A DNA stretch of 36,586 nt from Gammaproteobacteria bacterium (lineage in GTDB: Bacteria > Pseudomonadota > Gammaproteobacteria > Enterobacterales > Psychrobiaceae), in assembly GCA_013214965.1 (NCBI GenBank), contig JABSRU010000041.1, forward strand, positions 1 through 36,586. Direction: 5' to 3'. A model generated the notes under the pieces. That model saw only the letters and a program-made list of their open reading frames with translations. It was not told where the DNA came from and ran no database searches. Numbering within the stretch: position 1 is the first letter of the stretch; each line of letters starts with the position of its first letter. Position numbers and translations under genes: made by a program. Below, one piece after another: positions 10,291 through 18,837 of this stretch.

Positions 10291-10809
10291 TTATGAGTTC
10301 TCTTGTGCTTGTAATTTAGCTTCTTTCTCAAGCTTTTTTTGGATTCTGTTGCGTTTTAATGGTGAAAGGTAGTCAACAAACAGTTTACCGATTAAATGGT
10401 CTAGTTCGTGTTGAACACAAATGGCTAGCAAACCATCGGCATCAAATTCAAAAACATCGCCATTACGATCCAGTGCTTTAACGGATACTTTCTCGGCCCG
10501 TTCAACACTGGCATAGGTACCAGGAACAGACAGACAACCTTCTTCGTTTTGCATCGAGCCTTCACGCGCGGTAATTTCTGGGTTAATCATCACGATAGGT
10601 TGACTATTTTCTTCTTCATTGCAATCCATCACGACGATTCGTAAATGAATATCTGCTTGAGTCGCTGCTAATCCAACACCATTTTCGTCATACATTGTTT
10701 CAAGCATGTCATCAACAATGGCTTGAATTTGAGGGGTCACTTGCTCGACAGGCTTAGCTACAGTACGTAAGCGTTTGTCAGGGAAGCGTAATACATTAAG
10801 AATAGACAT
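10291..10809 (-). CDS. def: Peptide deformylase
   Basis: This metalloenzyme removes the N-formyl group from nascent proteins, reversing the action of Fmt encoded next to it. All three family motifs are present in 172 residues: [16 protein letters not shown] (metal-binding Cys) and QHELDHLIG (two metal His and the catalytic Glu). It is the first gene of the def-fmt-rsmB-trkA operon. It diverges from the LysM gene across a 210-bp gap that should hold both promoters. Confidence 0.97.
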   Translation of the reverse strand: MSILNVLRFPDKRLRTVAKPVEQVTPQIQAIVDDMLETMYDENGVGLAATQADIHLRIVVMDCNEEENSQPIVMINPEITAREGSMQNEEGCLSVPGTYASVERAEKVSVKALDRNGDVFEFDADGLLAICVQHELDHLIGKLFVDYLSPLKRNRIQKKLEKEAKLQAQENS

Positions 10810-11019
10810 TAAATTTCTCGAAAAATCAGCGCTAACAACAGTAGGCTTGGGATAAAATTATGATATGCTCTTATTTTATACATATAGTTGGCTATTTTAC
10901 AGGTTTATCTGACAGAATTGGCGGCAATATTCAAGGTTTAGTACTAGATCACTTTTAATCATCGTGATTCTTTACTACTATTATTTAACTATTTATAAAT
11001 TTTACACAAGGATGTTGCG

Positions 11020-12111
11020 ATGCAGCGACTAATACTTCTTCTTGTTCTTAGCTTTTTAGCGTTGACCGCTACAGCTGATGTACTAAAGATAAAAAAAAAT
11101 TCCCCAACGAATTATGTGGTTGTTAAAGGGGATACATTATGGGATATATCGGCTAAGTTCTTGAAGTCACCTTGGCGCTGGCCTGAGATTTGGGGCTATA
11201 ATTCGCAAATTGCAGATCCTCATTGGATTTACCCTGGTGATATTATTTCGTTGATCTATGTTGATGGTAAACCACGTTTGACCATTAGCAATCGAAATAA
11301 AAAACTTAAAAAACAGTTGAAAATGTCACCACATGGCCGGATTGAGAATAAACGTCAACCAATCCCGACGCTGCCATTAAGTGACATTAGTAACTACCTA
11401 ACCCATCAACAAATCGTTACTAACGAACAGTTGGAAGGTCTTTCGTTAGTGATTGGTAGTGAAAGAGAGACTTTATTCTATAAGCTCAATGACATTATTT
11501 ACGTTAACCAAAAGCTGCCTGTTGGTGGTCAGTATGGTATATATCGTCATGACCGCAGTTTCCGTTCCCCAGCAACCAATGACTTTCTAGGTCATGAATT
11601 GGAGTTAACTGGGGTCGCTCGTGTAGTGAAATCTGCAAAAATTAGCCGTTTAAAAATATTATCGATTAACTCTGAAGTAAAGAGTGGTCAAATGGTGATG
11701 ATGCTAGCAGATAATGATACCTTGCCGGCTTTCTTCATGCCTCAAGCAGCCCCTTCTGAGATTTTATCGACCATCGTTGCCAGTGGTAACCATTATCAAG
11801 ATGTCGGTAAGAACAATGTGGTTATTATTGATGGCGGCTCAGAGCAAGGCATTACAGCGGGTCATGTTTTTTCTGTCTTCCGCCCGGGTTCGGTTCAAGT
11901 GATTGATGAAAATAATCAGGTTAGAGCACCACAAACCATGAGAAAATACGATAAATTAAAATCATATTTTGTCAGTCGTGACGAACTTGAGTTACCTGAT
12001 GTCTATCGCGGCAAGTTGATGGTTTTTAGAGTATTTAACAAAGTTAGCTATGCATTGGTTACTGAGTTAGATCGTCCTGTTCACATTGGCGATGAGCTAA
12101 TTAACCCATAA
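11020..12111 (+). CDS. Exported LysM-domain protein
   Basis: This is a 363-residue exported protein. A signal peptide (residues 1-20, ending near TATA) precedes one LysM domain at about residues 31-80 (VVKGDTLWDIS, WPEIWGYN, IYPGDIISL), which should bind peptidoglycan. The remaining 280 residues have no motif I recognise. Genes of this kind commonly sit between def and dprA in marine gammaproteobacteria, which supports orthology though not a specific function. AGGA lies 7 nt before the ATG. Confidence 0.88.
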   Translation: MQRLILLLVLSFLALTATADVLKIKKNSPTNYVVVKGDTLWDISAKFLKSPWRWPEIWGYNSQIADPHWIYPGDIISLIYVDGKPRLTISNRNKKLKKQLKMSPHGRIENKRQPIPTLPLSDISNYLTHQQIVTNEQLEGLSLVIGSERETLFYKLNDIIYVNQKLPVGGQYGIYRHDRSFRSPATNDFLGHELELTGVARVVKSAKISRLKILSINSEVKSGQMVMMLADNDTLPAFFMPQAAPSEILSTIVASGNHYQDVGKNNVVIIDGGSEQGITAGHVFSVFRPGSVQVIDENNQVRAPQTMRKYDKLKSYFVSRDELELPDVYRGKLMVFRVFNKVSYALVTELDRPVHIGDELINP

Positions 12112-12130
12112 TCGGCTAGCCTTTTTTGAC

Positions 12131-12171
12131 GCTGTGCTATAATTAGATTGATTCATTTGATTTAGCACAGC
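12131..12171. repeat. Inverted repeat between the LysM gene and dprA
   Basis: GCTGTGCTA (12131-12139) and TAGCACAGC (12163-12171) form a perfect 9-bp stem around a 23-nt AT-rich loop. The loop side contains a consensus-like TATAAT (12138-12143) without a good -35 at the right distance. A T-tract lies before the repeat rather than after it on the plus strand. It may be an operator or mRNA leader structure. Confidence 0.4.
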
Positions 12172-12249
12172 CGTATCAATTCCCTTTTTCTCTACCTGCT
12201 AAGTCATCTATTTTATTGGTCATCAGTGATCATGGCCTTAGGAATTCGC

Positions 12250-13350
12250 ATGGACAGAGCTACTCAATTGTTAGCGCTTGATTTGATTCCTGGTGTTGGT
12301 TGTTATCGCTTGAGAAAAAAACTGGCTGGGCGTTCTCCATTCGAACTGTTTGATAGCTCAAGCCAACAACTTGCAATGATGGGTTTTAGTGCAGTGCAAT
12401 CTCAAGCCATTAAATCCCCTGATTTTGCAAAAATTGAACAAGTAAAATACTGGTTAGAACAAGCAGAAAATCGTTATTTGATAAGTTACTTTGATGATCA
12501 GTATCCTGACTTATTAAAAGAAATTTCTTCACCACCTTTGCTGCTATTTTGTCAGGGTAATGTTGAATTACTTAAGCGACCTCAAATAGCGGTGGTGGGT
12601 AGTCGAACACCGACAATTTCAGCTAAAGAGATTGCGAAGCGACTAGCCAAGCAGTTGGTCGAACATAACTTGGTGGTTACTAGTGGGTTAGCTACAGGCA
12701 TTGACAGTTGTGCTCATGTTGGTGCTATTGTTGGTCATGGTCAAACGATTGCGGTGTTGGGGAGTGGCTTGAATGTTATTTACCCAAAGTCGAATATTGA
12801 CTTAGCCAGAAAAATTATCAACACCGGTTTATTGGTGTCAGAGTTCTGGCCTGATATACCACCCAATGCAGCTCATTTTCCCCGTCGAAACCGAATTGTT
12901 AGCGGTTTGTCATTAGGGGTCGTGGTGGTGGAGGCTGCCGAGCGGAGCGGTTCATTGATTACCGCTCGCTTAGCGGCCGAACAAAATAGAGAAGTTTTCG
13001 CGGTACCAGGTTCAATTAATAACCCGAAAGTTCAGGGTTGCCATAAATTAATTAACCAAGGTGCTAAACTTATTACAGATGTCGCCGATATAATTGATGA
13101 GTTACCGGAAAATATTTTTTCAGCGGTAACTTTGCATCATAAGATATCGAGCAGGCTATCACCGCAGTCGCGATTACCGTTTGATATAACACTAGAAAGT
13201 GTTGGTTTTGAACTAACATCGATAGACCAAGTCGTAGAACTCAGTCATTTACCAATAGAAACTGTATTGGAGCAATTGTTGTCACTAGAGTTGGCTGGTC
13301 TAATCATTTTGGGATCTGGTGGTTATGTCAGAATCAAAGGAGATACTTGA
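12250..13350 (+). CDS. dprA: DNA processing protein DprA
   Basis: DprA binds incoming single-stranded DNA during natural transformation and loads RecA on it. The Rossmann-like core shows VVGSRTPT, SGLATGIDSCAH and VEAAERSGSLITA; a helix-hairpin-helix-like region precedes it and a winged-helix-like tail follows. I chose the ATG at 12250 because AGGA lies 6 nt upstream and MDRATQLLALDL is a natural DprA beginning, giving 366 residues. ATG 12232 and GTG 12226 are in frame but have no ribosome-binding site. The stop overlaps the smg start as TGATG. Confidence 0.95.
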   Translation: MDRATQLLALDLIPGVGCYRLRKKLAGRSPFELFDSSSQQLAMMGFSAVQSQAIKSPDFAKIEQVKYWLEQAENRYLISYFDDQYPDLLKEISSPPLLLFCQGNVELLKRPQIAVVGSRTPTISAKEIAKRLAKQLVEHNLVVTSGLATGIDSCAHVGAIVGHGQTIAVLGSGLNVIYPKSNIDLARKIINTGLLVSEFWPDIPPNAAHFPRRNRIVSGLSLGVVVVEAAERSGSLITARLAAEQNREVFAVPGSINNPKVQGCHKLINQGAKLITDVADIIDELPENIFSAVTLHHKISSRLSPQSRLPFDITLESVGFELTSIDQVVELSHLPIETVLEQLLSLELAGLIILGSGGYVRIKGDT

Positions 13351-13823
13351 TGTTTGAATGTCTTATGTATTTATTTGAAAACTATATTCATAGCGAGATG
13401 AATGTAATGGCTGATCATAAAGTGCTCACAGACGAGCTAACTGGTGCTGGATTCCAAAAGGATGAGGTTTTTAAAGCACTAGCATGGATAGAACGATTAG
13501 CAGGGATGCAAGATAATCGCGACAGTACCTTGTTAATAAACAAATCAATGTCATCAATTCGGGTATACACTAACTTAGAATCGTTGCAATTAGACATTGA
13601 ATGTCGTGGTTTCCTACACTTTCTTGAACAAGTGGGTGTTTTAGCACCTGAAACCCGCGAAATGGTGATTGAACGTGCCCTCGAAATTGAAAACCGTGAG
13701 TTTTCGGTGGATGATTTAAAGTGGGTCATCTTAATGGTGTTATTTAATCTACAAGACCAAGAACAAGCATTTACCCAGTTAGAAGGGCTGTTGTTCGATC
13801 AAGGCGGCGGAGTCATGCATTAA
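13350..13823 (+). CDS. smg: Smg family protein (DUF494)
   Basis: This is a 157-residue acidic protein of the Smg/DUF494 family, which usually follows dprA; its molecular role is not settled. MFECLMYLFENYIH at the start and the VLMVLFNLQDQEQAF-type C-terminus match the family. The ATG overlaps the dprA stop. In related genomes smg is usually followed by a topoisomerase zinc-finger gene and the tsaC/aroE genes. Here a terminator and the nir operon follow instead, so the junction is a good candidate boundary for an insertion or rearrangement. Confidence 0.92.
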   Translation: MFECLMYLFENYIHSEMNVMADHKVLTDELTGAGFQKDEVFKALAWIERLAGMQDNRDSTLLINKSMSSIRVYTNLESLQLDIECRGFLHFLEQVGVLAPETREMVIERALEIENREFSVDDLKWVILMVLFNLQDQEQAFTQLEGLLFDQGGGVMH

Positions 13824-13850
13824 CCGTTGCCAATACTAACATCCTATTAA

Positions 13851-13877
13851 ACCACTCAAGCCTGAGTGGTTTTTTTA
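13851..13877 (+). terminator. Rho-independent terminator after smg
   Basis: ACCACTCA and TGAGTGGT pair around the loop AGCC, and the stem is followed directly by a run of Ts. It insulates the LysM-dprA-smg unit from the nir promoter that begins only 8 nt later. Confidence 0.92.
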
Positions 13878-13884
13878 TGCCTAT

Positions 13885-13926
13885 TTGATCAAAATCAAGT
13901 CTCAATTTTTTCAAATCAAAAATCAT
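13885..13926 (+). promoter_or_regulatory. FNR/Dnr-type box and class II promoter of the nirC operon
   Basis: TTGATCAAAATCAA (13885-13898) is a perfect TTGAT-N4-ATCAA site for FNR or its NO-responsive relatives Dnr/Nnr. AATCAT at 13921-13926 is a 4/6 match to a -10 element. That spacing puts the box near -41.5 from a start around 13933, the normal position for activation. It lies directly between the smg terminator and nirC. Confidence 0.85.
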
Positions 13927-13998
13927 GATCAAGGACAATCTCCCTACTCTTGGTAATTGTTAAATTGTGGCCATGTTAATCAAATGCATGGGGGCTCG

Positions 13999-14331
13999 AT
14001 GTTAAATACAAAACGATCAATCAGTTTAATCATTATTGCGCTCTTCTCATTGGCGGCATCGGCCAATAATTTAAGTTTGGAACGTCAGCAACAAATCACC
14101 CATTTAGTGAAGCAAGACTGTGGTTCATGCCATGGCATGACCCTTAAAGGGGGGTTGGGTACTCCGTTGTTACCGCAAGATCTCGCTCAAAAATCAGTGG
14201 AGTTTATAACATTCACTATTCTCAATGGCCGGCTGTCAACGGCGATGCCTCCTTGGCAAGATATATTAACGCGACAAGAAGCCATTTGGATTGCCGAGCA
14301 ATTAAAACGAGGAACGTTTAATGAAAAATAA
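13999..14331 (+). CDS. nirC: Periplasmic c-type cytochrome NirC
   Basis: This is a small monoheme cytochrome c of the nir operon. In Pseudomonas the homologue can pass electrons to NirS or assist its maturation. The ATG at 13999 gives 110 residues with a clean signal peptide (1-22, ending SAN). The heme motif CGSCH is at residues 41-45, and the likely distal ligand is Met83 in STAMPPW. Starting further upstream would bury the signal peptide. It is the first gene of the nirCFDLGHJEN operon, directly after an FNR/Dnr box, and overlaps nirF by 11 nt. Confidence 0.88.
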   Translation: MLNTKRSISLIIIALFSLAASANNLSLERQQQITHLVKQDCGSCHGMTLKGGLGTPLLPQDLAQKSVEFITFTILNGRLSTAMPPWQDILTRQEAIWIAEQLKRGTFNEK

Positions 14332-15541
14332 GACCAACAAAATGATTGCGATAGCTAGTTGTTGTATCGCGTTAAGCGGTTGCAGTTTATTGAGTGGTAA
14401 TGCGCAAACATTACGAGCCACCGGAGACATGGGGGTGGTGATTGAACGTGCAACGGGTCAGGTGCAAATTGTTAATCATAGCAATAACGAAATATTAGCT
14501 GAAATTGATGGCTTGGGTGATTTGTCACATGCATCAATCGTTTATTCACGAGACCAGCGTTATGCCTATGTCTTTGGTCGTGATGGTGGTTTAACCAAAA
14601 TTGATATTCTAAAAGATCAGATTGCCAAGCGAATTATGCAGTCAGGTAATAGCATTGGCGGGGCGATTAGCCAAGATGGCAAACTGGTGGCAGTGTCTAA
14701 TTACACGCCCGGTGGCGTTAAGGTGTTTAATGCAGAAACCCTTGAGTTAGTGGCAGATATCAAGGCAACAACCCTAATCGGTCATCAAAAAAACAAAGAC
14801 GGCACCATTAAGCGTTCTAAAGTTGTCGGTTTAGTAGATGCACCGAATCAACGTTTTGTGTTTAGTCTGTTCGATAGTGACGAGATTTGGATTGCGGATT
14901 TTTCGACTCCGCAATATCGAGTGACTAAATTTACCGACATTGGCCGTGCCCCTTACGATGGCTTAATTAGTCCCGATGGCCGTTATTACATTGCTGGGCT
15001 CTTTGGCGAAGACGGTATGGCACTGCTTGATCTGTGGAATATTGATCAGGGGGTTAAACGAATTTTAAAAGATTATGGCAAGGGCAATAAAAAATTACCG
15101 GTTTACAAAATGCCCCACCTCGAAGGGTGGGCGATGGCAGGAGACTATGCTTATATCCCGGCGGTTGGCTTACATCAGGTGTTAGTGATTGATACCAAGA
15201 CTTGGCTGCAAGTTGATGCGATTAAGGTGCATGGTCAGCCAGTGTTTGTGATGGCACAGCCTGATAACCGCCAAGTATGGATTAACTTTGCATTTCCAAA
15301 CAATGACACCATTCAGGTTATCGATACTCAAAGTCAGCAGCTAACAGATACCTTAACCCCAGGCCAGGGCGTGTTGCACATGGAGTTCACACCTCGCGGT
15401 GAAAATGTCTGGCTGTCGGTGCGTGATGAAGGAAAAATTCAAATTTATCACACGCAATCGAAGAAATTATTAAAAGAATTACCATCATCGAGCCCTAGTG
15501 GGATCTTCTTTACTAATCGTGCGCATCAGATTGGACTGTAA
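14321..15541 (+). CDS. nirF: Heme d1 biosynthesis lipoprotein NirF
   Basis: NirF is a beta-propeller protein related to the d1 domain of NirS and is needed for a late step in heme d1 synthesis after NirJ; its exact chemistry is still debated. It has 406 residues. The type II signal peptide ends in the lipobox LSGC (Cys21), so it should be anchored in the membrane facing the periplasm. Propeller-type repeats are visible (ISQDGKLVAVSNY, ISPDGRYYIAGLF, FTPRGENVWLSV). Unlike NirN it has no CXXCH. It is flanked by nirC and nirD. Confidence 0.93.
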   Translation: MKNKTNKMIAIASCCIALSGCSLLSGNAQTLRATGDMGVVIERATGQVQIVNHSNNEILAEIDGLGDLSHASIVYSRDQRYAYVFGRDGGLTKIDILKDQIAKRIMQSGNSIGGAISQDGKLVAVSNYTPGGVKVFNAETLELVADIKATTLIGHQKNKDGTIKRSKVVGLVDAPNQRFVFSLFDSDEIWIADFSTPQYRVTKFTDIGRAPYDGLISPDGRYYIAGLFGEDGMALLDLWNIDQGVKRILKDYGKGNKKLPVYKMPHLEGWAMAGDYAYIPAVGLHQVLVIDTKTWLQVDAIKVHGQPVFVMAQPDNRQVWINFAFPNNDTIQVIDTQSQQLTDTLTPGQGVLHMEFTPRGENVWLSVRDEGKIQIYHTQSKKLLKELPSSSPSGIFFTNRAHQIGL

Positions 15542-15543
15542 TC

Positions 15544-16020
15544 ATGGAATTTGATTTATTGTCACAGCAACTAATTAACAGCTATCAGCGAGATTTTCCG
15601 TTGTGCGATCGGCCTTTTTTAAAGTTGGCACAGCAGTTTGGAGTCAGCGAACAGCAAGTGTTAACCACACTCAAAACACTTAAAAAAAATGGAGTGTTAT
15701 CACGATTAGGGCCGGTGTTTAATCATCAGCAGGCCGGATCAAGCACCTTGGCTGCTGTTGCCGTACCAGCTAATGATATCGATCGGGTTGCCGAAATTAT
15801 TAATAATTTTGAACAGATTAATCATAATTATGCCCGTGAGCATCATTACAACCTGTGGTTTGTAGTGACCGCACCAACGCCCGAAGATCTTACGCAAGCA
15901 CTGACCGACATTGGTGATGCTACCGCGTGTGAAGTGCTGATTTTACCGATGGAAAAATCTCATCATATCGATTTATCTTTTACCGTGTGTTTTAAGCCAG
16001 TGATGGAGCAAGTGAGCTAA
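15544..16020 (+). CDS. nirD: Siroheme decarboxylase subunit NirD
   Basis: This 158-residue Lrp/AsnC-like protein is one of four related subunits (NirD, L, G, H) that decarboxylate siroheme to 12,18-didecarboxysiroheme in the cytoplasm. The N-terminal winged helix (FPLCDRPFLKLAQQF, LSRLGPVFNHQQAG) and C-terminal ferredoxin-like domain (NHNYAREHHYNLWFVV) are clear. The GPVF/AREH signature groups it with NirG rather than NirL/H. Named NirD by its order after nirF. Its stop overlaps nirL. Confidence 0.92.
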   Translation: MEFDLLSQQLINSYQRDFPLCDRPFLKLAQQFGVSEQQVLTTLKTLKKNGVLSRLGPVFNHQQAGSSTLAAVAVPANDIDRVAEIINNFEQINHNYAREHHYNLWFVVTAPTPEDLTQALTDIGDATACEVLILPMEKSHHIDLSFTVCFKPVMEQVS

Positions 16021-16520
16021 TGATGACCTTATCAGCGGATCAACAAGCCGGTTTGTTTGCGGCAATTGAACAAGGGTTACCGTTAGTTGAACGTCCCTAT
16101 TTAGCGCTGGCTGAGCAACTCGCCATTAGTGAAATGGCCGTTATCTCGACTATTGAATCTTGGCAAACACAGGGGCTCATTCGTCGCTTTGGCTTAGTGG
16201 TACGTCATCGAAAGTTGGGCTATCAGGCTAATGCGATGGTGGTGTGGGACATTGCCGCTGAGGATACCGAACGAGTGGCTGATTTGTTAGCGAAAGAAGA
16301 GGTGGTGACATTATGTTATGAGCGCCCCCGAGTCTTACCGCATTGGCGCTATAACTTATTTTGCATGATTCATGGCAAGAGTCGTGAACAAGTACTTAAG
16401 CAATTAGCCGACATTTGCCAGCGCCACCAACTCAATAAAATCACTAAAAATGTGCTGTTTTCAACCAAGGCATATAAACAGCGCGGTGGTCGATATGCAG
16501 CCACTGCCAATGGAGCATAA
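16020..16520 (+). CDS. nirL: Siroheme decarboxylase subunit NirL
   Basis: This 166-residue Lrp-like partner of NirD belongs to the second subtype, marked by IRRFGLVVRHRKLGYQ and the basic, Trp-containing RPRVLPHWRYNLFCMIHG. NirD and NirL would pair as the NirDL half of the siroheme decarboxylase. The start overlaps the nirD stop as TAATG; a second ATG three bases on is equally possible. Functional dependence on NirD is inferred from the family. Confidence 0.92.
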   Translation: MMTLSADQQAGLFAAIEQGLPLVERPYLALAEQLAISEMAVISTIESWQTQGLIRRFGLVVRHRKLGYQANAMVVWDIAAEDTERVADLLAKEEVVTLCYERPRVLPHWRYNLFCMIHGKSREQVLKQLADICQRHQLNKITKNVLFSTKAYKQRGGRYAATANGA

Positions 16521-16522
16521 TT

Positions 16523-16966
16523 TTGGATCAACTCGATAAGCAATTGATGAATCTACTACAAAAGGGCTTCCCAATAAGTGAGCGTCCTTTTAAAGATGTT
16601 GCAGCAACTTTAAATAGCACCGAGCAAGAAGTGATCTCGCGGGTGCAAGCAATGCTCGACAGCGGTTTGTTGACTCGTTTTGGTCCAATGTTTGATGCCG
16701 CCTGTTGGGGCGGTGATTTTACCTTGGTCGCGATGGAAGTACCCGATGACCGGTTTGAAGCAGTGAATGAAATCGTTAACGGCTTTGAACAAATAGCCCA
16801 TAACTATCAGCGAACACATCGGTTAAACATGTGGTTTGTTATTGGCACCGAAACCAGTAATGAAATATTTGAAGTGATTAAAAATATTGAACAAGCAACC
16901 GGATTACCGGTATTTAACATGCCCAAAGAGCATGAGTTTTTTGTTGGCCTTTATTTACCAGCATAA
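16523..16966 (+). CDS. nirG: Siroheme decarboxylase subunit NirG
   Basis: This 147-residue member of the NirD/G subtype has FPISERPFKDVA and LTRFGPMFDAA in the helix-turn-helix part and AHNYQRTHRLNMWFVIG in the ligand-binding part. The start is TTG at 16523, supported by GGAG 7 nt upstream inside the end of nirL. The first ATG is 8 codons later and would cut into the conserved N-terminal helix. It should pair with NirH. Confidence 0.91.
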   Translation: MDQLDKQLMNLLQKGFPISERPFKDVAATLNSTEQEVISRVQAMLDSGLLTRFGPMFDAACWGGDFTLVAMEVPDDRFEAVNEIVNGFEQIAHNYQRTHRLNMWFVIGTETSNEIFEVIKNIEQATGLPVFNMPKEHEFFVGLYLPA

Positions 16967-16985
16967 CGATAAGCTAGGAGCAACC

Positions 16986-17495
16986 GTGACAACCAACACT
17001 ATTTCTGCGTTAGAACGTCAATATATCGTATTAACCCAAGGTGGCTTGCCTGTGTGTGCCAAGCCTTATCACTGGGTGGCAGAGCAATTGGACATGAGCG
17101 TCGATGACGTGCTGACAATGACGATAGATTTAAAAGCCCGTGGCGTGATCCGGCGCATCGCTGCGGTGCCAAATCACTATAAGCTCGGCTATCAATTTAA
17201 TGGCATGACCACATGGGATGTTTGTGATGATCGGGCGTTAGAGTTTGGTAAAAAAGTGGGTGACTTACCCTTTGTTAGTCATTGTTATTTAAGGCCTCGT
17301 CATCTTCCACAATGGAATTACAACTTGTTTGCGATGGTACATGGTCGAAATGAACAAGAAATTAAACAATACCAACATCAGATTAACGAATTATTGAGTG
17401 AGGTATTACAAACTCACCAAGGGCCGGCTAATGACATATTAACCAGCACTCGAATTTTAAAGAAGACCGGGCTGCGACTGACCAGTACTAAATAA
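16986..17495 (+). CDS. nirH: Siroheme decarboxylase subunit NirH
   Basis: This member of the NirL/H subtype has IRRIAAVPNHYKLGYQ, LRPRHLPQWNYNLFAMVHG and a C-terminal TSTRILKKTGLR. I chose the GTG at 16986 because AGGAG ends 5 nt upstream, giving 169 residues. An earlier in-frame ATG at 16887 lies inside nirG and has no ribosome-binding site. It completes the NirDLGH set, so both half-reactions of siroheme decarboxylation are covered. Confidence 0.91.
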   Translation: MTTNTISALERQYIVLTQGGLPVCAKPYHWVAEQLDMSVDDVLTMTIDLKARGVIRRIAAVPNHYKLGYQFNGMTTWDVCDDRALEFGKKVGDLPFVSHCYLRPRHLPQWNYNLFAMVHGRNEQEIKQYQHQINELLSEVLQTHQGPANDILTSTRILKKTGLRLTSTK

Positions 17496-17523
17496 CTTGG
17501 GCGGCCTTTAAGGAATAATAATA

Positions 17524-18726
17524 ATGTTTAGAATCTCGCACTTATTAAAAACAATGATCATTGACACACCACCAAAGGCATCCCGTAAAATGCCTGGACC
17601 CGTGGTGATTTGGAATTTAATTCGCCGTTGTAACCTCAGCTGTAAACACTGCTATGCCACCTCGCTTGATATCGACTTTACCGGTGAACTGTCAACCCAG
17701 CAAATTAAAGACACCATGGACGATCTTAAAGTTGCTAAGGTTCCCGTATTAATCTTGTCGGGTGGTGAGCCCTTAATGCGCCCTGATATTTTTGAGTTGA
17801 CCGCCTATGCGAAATCTTTGGGTTTTTATCTTGCGCTATCAACCAATGGCACGTTAATTAACGAAGACAACATCGAACAAATTAAAGCGGCGCAGTATCA
17901 ATATGTTGGTATCTCCATTGACGGTCTAGAAGAGTATCACGATGCCTTTAGGCGCCAGAAGGGGAGCTTTAAAGCGTCGTTACATGCGATTAAGCTCTGC
18001 AAGAATGCCGGGATTAAAGTGGGGCTACGCTTGTGTCTAACCCGCGACAACAAAGATCAATTGGCAGACATGCTCGAATTAATGGATGAGTACAAAGTCG
18101 ATAAGTTTTATATGTCGCATCTTAACTATTCCGGTCGAGGAAAGCGCAGTGCCGATCGTGACGCGATGTTTTCAATGACCAAAGCAGGGATGGAGCAATT
18201 ATTTGAGCGAGCATGGCAACATATTTGTGAGGGCCGTGAATCTGACTTTGTGACCGGTAATAATGATGCCGATGGCCCTTTTCTATTACAGTGGGCGCAC
18301 AAGAAGTTTGGTGATGACCCTTTGTACAAGCAACGGCTTATTAATTTAAAGCAGCACTTAATTAATTGGGGCGGTAACGCTTCTGGCGTGAATGTTGCAA
18401 ATATCGATAATACCGGAACAATTCATCCTGACACTTATTGGTGGAGTCATGACCTTGGTAACGTAAAAAAGGACAAGTTTTCAGAGGTTTGGGCGAATAC
18501 GCAAGATGAATTAATGCTTGGTTTTAGGCAAGTACCACGCCCTGTTAAGGGGCGTTGTGCGCAATGTAAGCACTTAGCGATATGCGGTGGTAACACTCGA
18601 ACTCGTGCTTTTGCCCAAACAGGAGATGCCTGGGCTGAAGATCCTGGGTGTTATTTAACGGACCTTGAGATTGGGGTGATCTCTGCGAACAAATCAGCAG
18701 CTAATATAGAATTTGTCGAAATCTAA
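17524..18726 (+). CDS. nirJ: Radical SAM heme d1 synthase NirJ
   Basis: NirJ is the radical SAM enzyme that acts on didecarboxysiroheme, removing propionate side chains on the way to the two keto groups of heme d1. The radical SAM cluster cysteines are in RRCNLSCKHCYA (Cys36, 40, 43), with SGGEPLMRPD as the SAM-contact loop. A SPASM-like C-terminal cysteine cluster (RCAQCKHLAICGGN and PGC) should bind a second Fe-S centre. The 400-residue length is normal. It starts 28 nt after nirH. Confidence 0.94.
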   Translation: MFRISHLLKTMIIDTPPKASRKMPGPVVIWNLIRRCNLSCKHCYATSLDIDFTGELSTQQIKDTMDDLKVAKVPVLILSGGEPLMRPDIFELTAYAKSLGFYLALSTNGTLINEDNIEQIKAAQYQYVGISIDGLEEYHDAFRRQKGSFKASLHAIKLCKNAGIKVGLRLCLTRDNKDQLADMLELMDEYKVDKFYMSHLNYSGRGKRSADRDAMFSMTKAGMEQLFERAWQHICEGRESDFVTGNNDADGPFLLQWAHKKFGDDPLYKQRLINLKQHLINWGGNASGVNVANIDNTGTIHPDTYWWSHDLGNVKKDKFSEVWANTQDELMLGFRQVPRPVKGRCAQCKHLAICGGNTRTRAFAQTGDAWAEDPGCYLTDLEIGVISANKSAANIEFVEI

Positions 18727-18739
18727 TAACTAATATAAT
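18713..18739 (+). promoter_or_regulatory. Possible internal promoter before nirE
   Basis: A consensus TATAAT at 18734-18739 lies just after the nirJ stop, with TTGTCG at 18713-18718 as a weak -35 (15-bp spacing, or 16 if shifted by one base). The 111-bp gap to the preferred nirE start is the largest inside an otherwise tightly packed operon. In an AT-rich region this could be chance. Confidence 0.35.
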
Positions 18740-18837
18740 AAAGGTCTTTGGCAGAGTTAGGACGACATAATATGATAGTACCTCGACGTACTGCGAACTT
18801 GCCAAAGAGAATACCGCTAGAATTAATGAGAATAGTC

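Noticed and set aside
13906-13932. Further ATCAA half-sites downstream of the nirC FNR box
   Set aside because: Their partner halves (TTTTT and AAAAT) are poor matches, and they overlap the -10 region, so they are probably chance in AT-rich DNA.
18772-18837. Upstream start for nirE at 18772 with a good AGGA
   Set aside because: The 22 extra codons use ATA and AGA unlike neighbouring genes and have no counterpart in the SUMT N-terminus as I know it. It remains possible.
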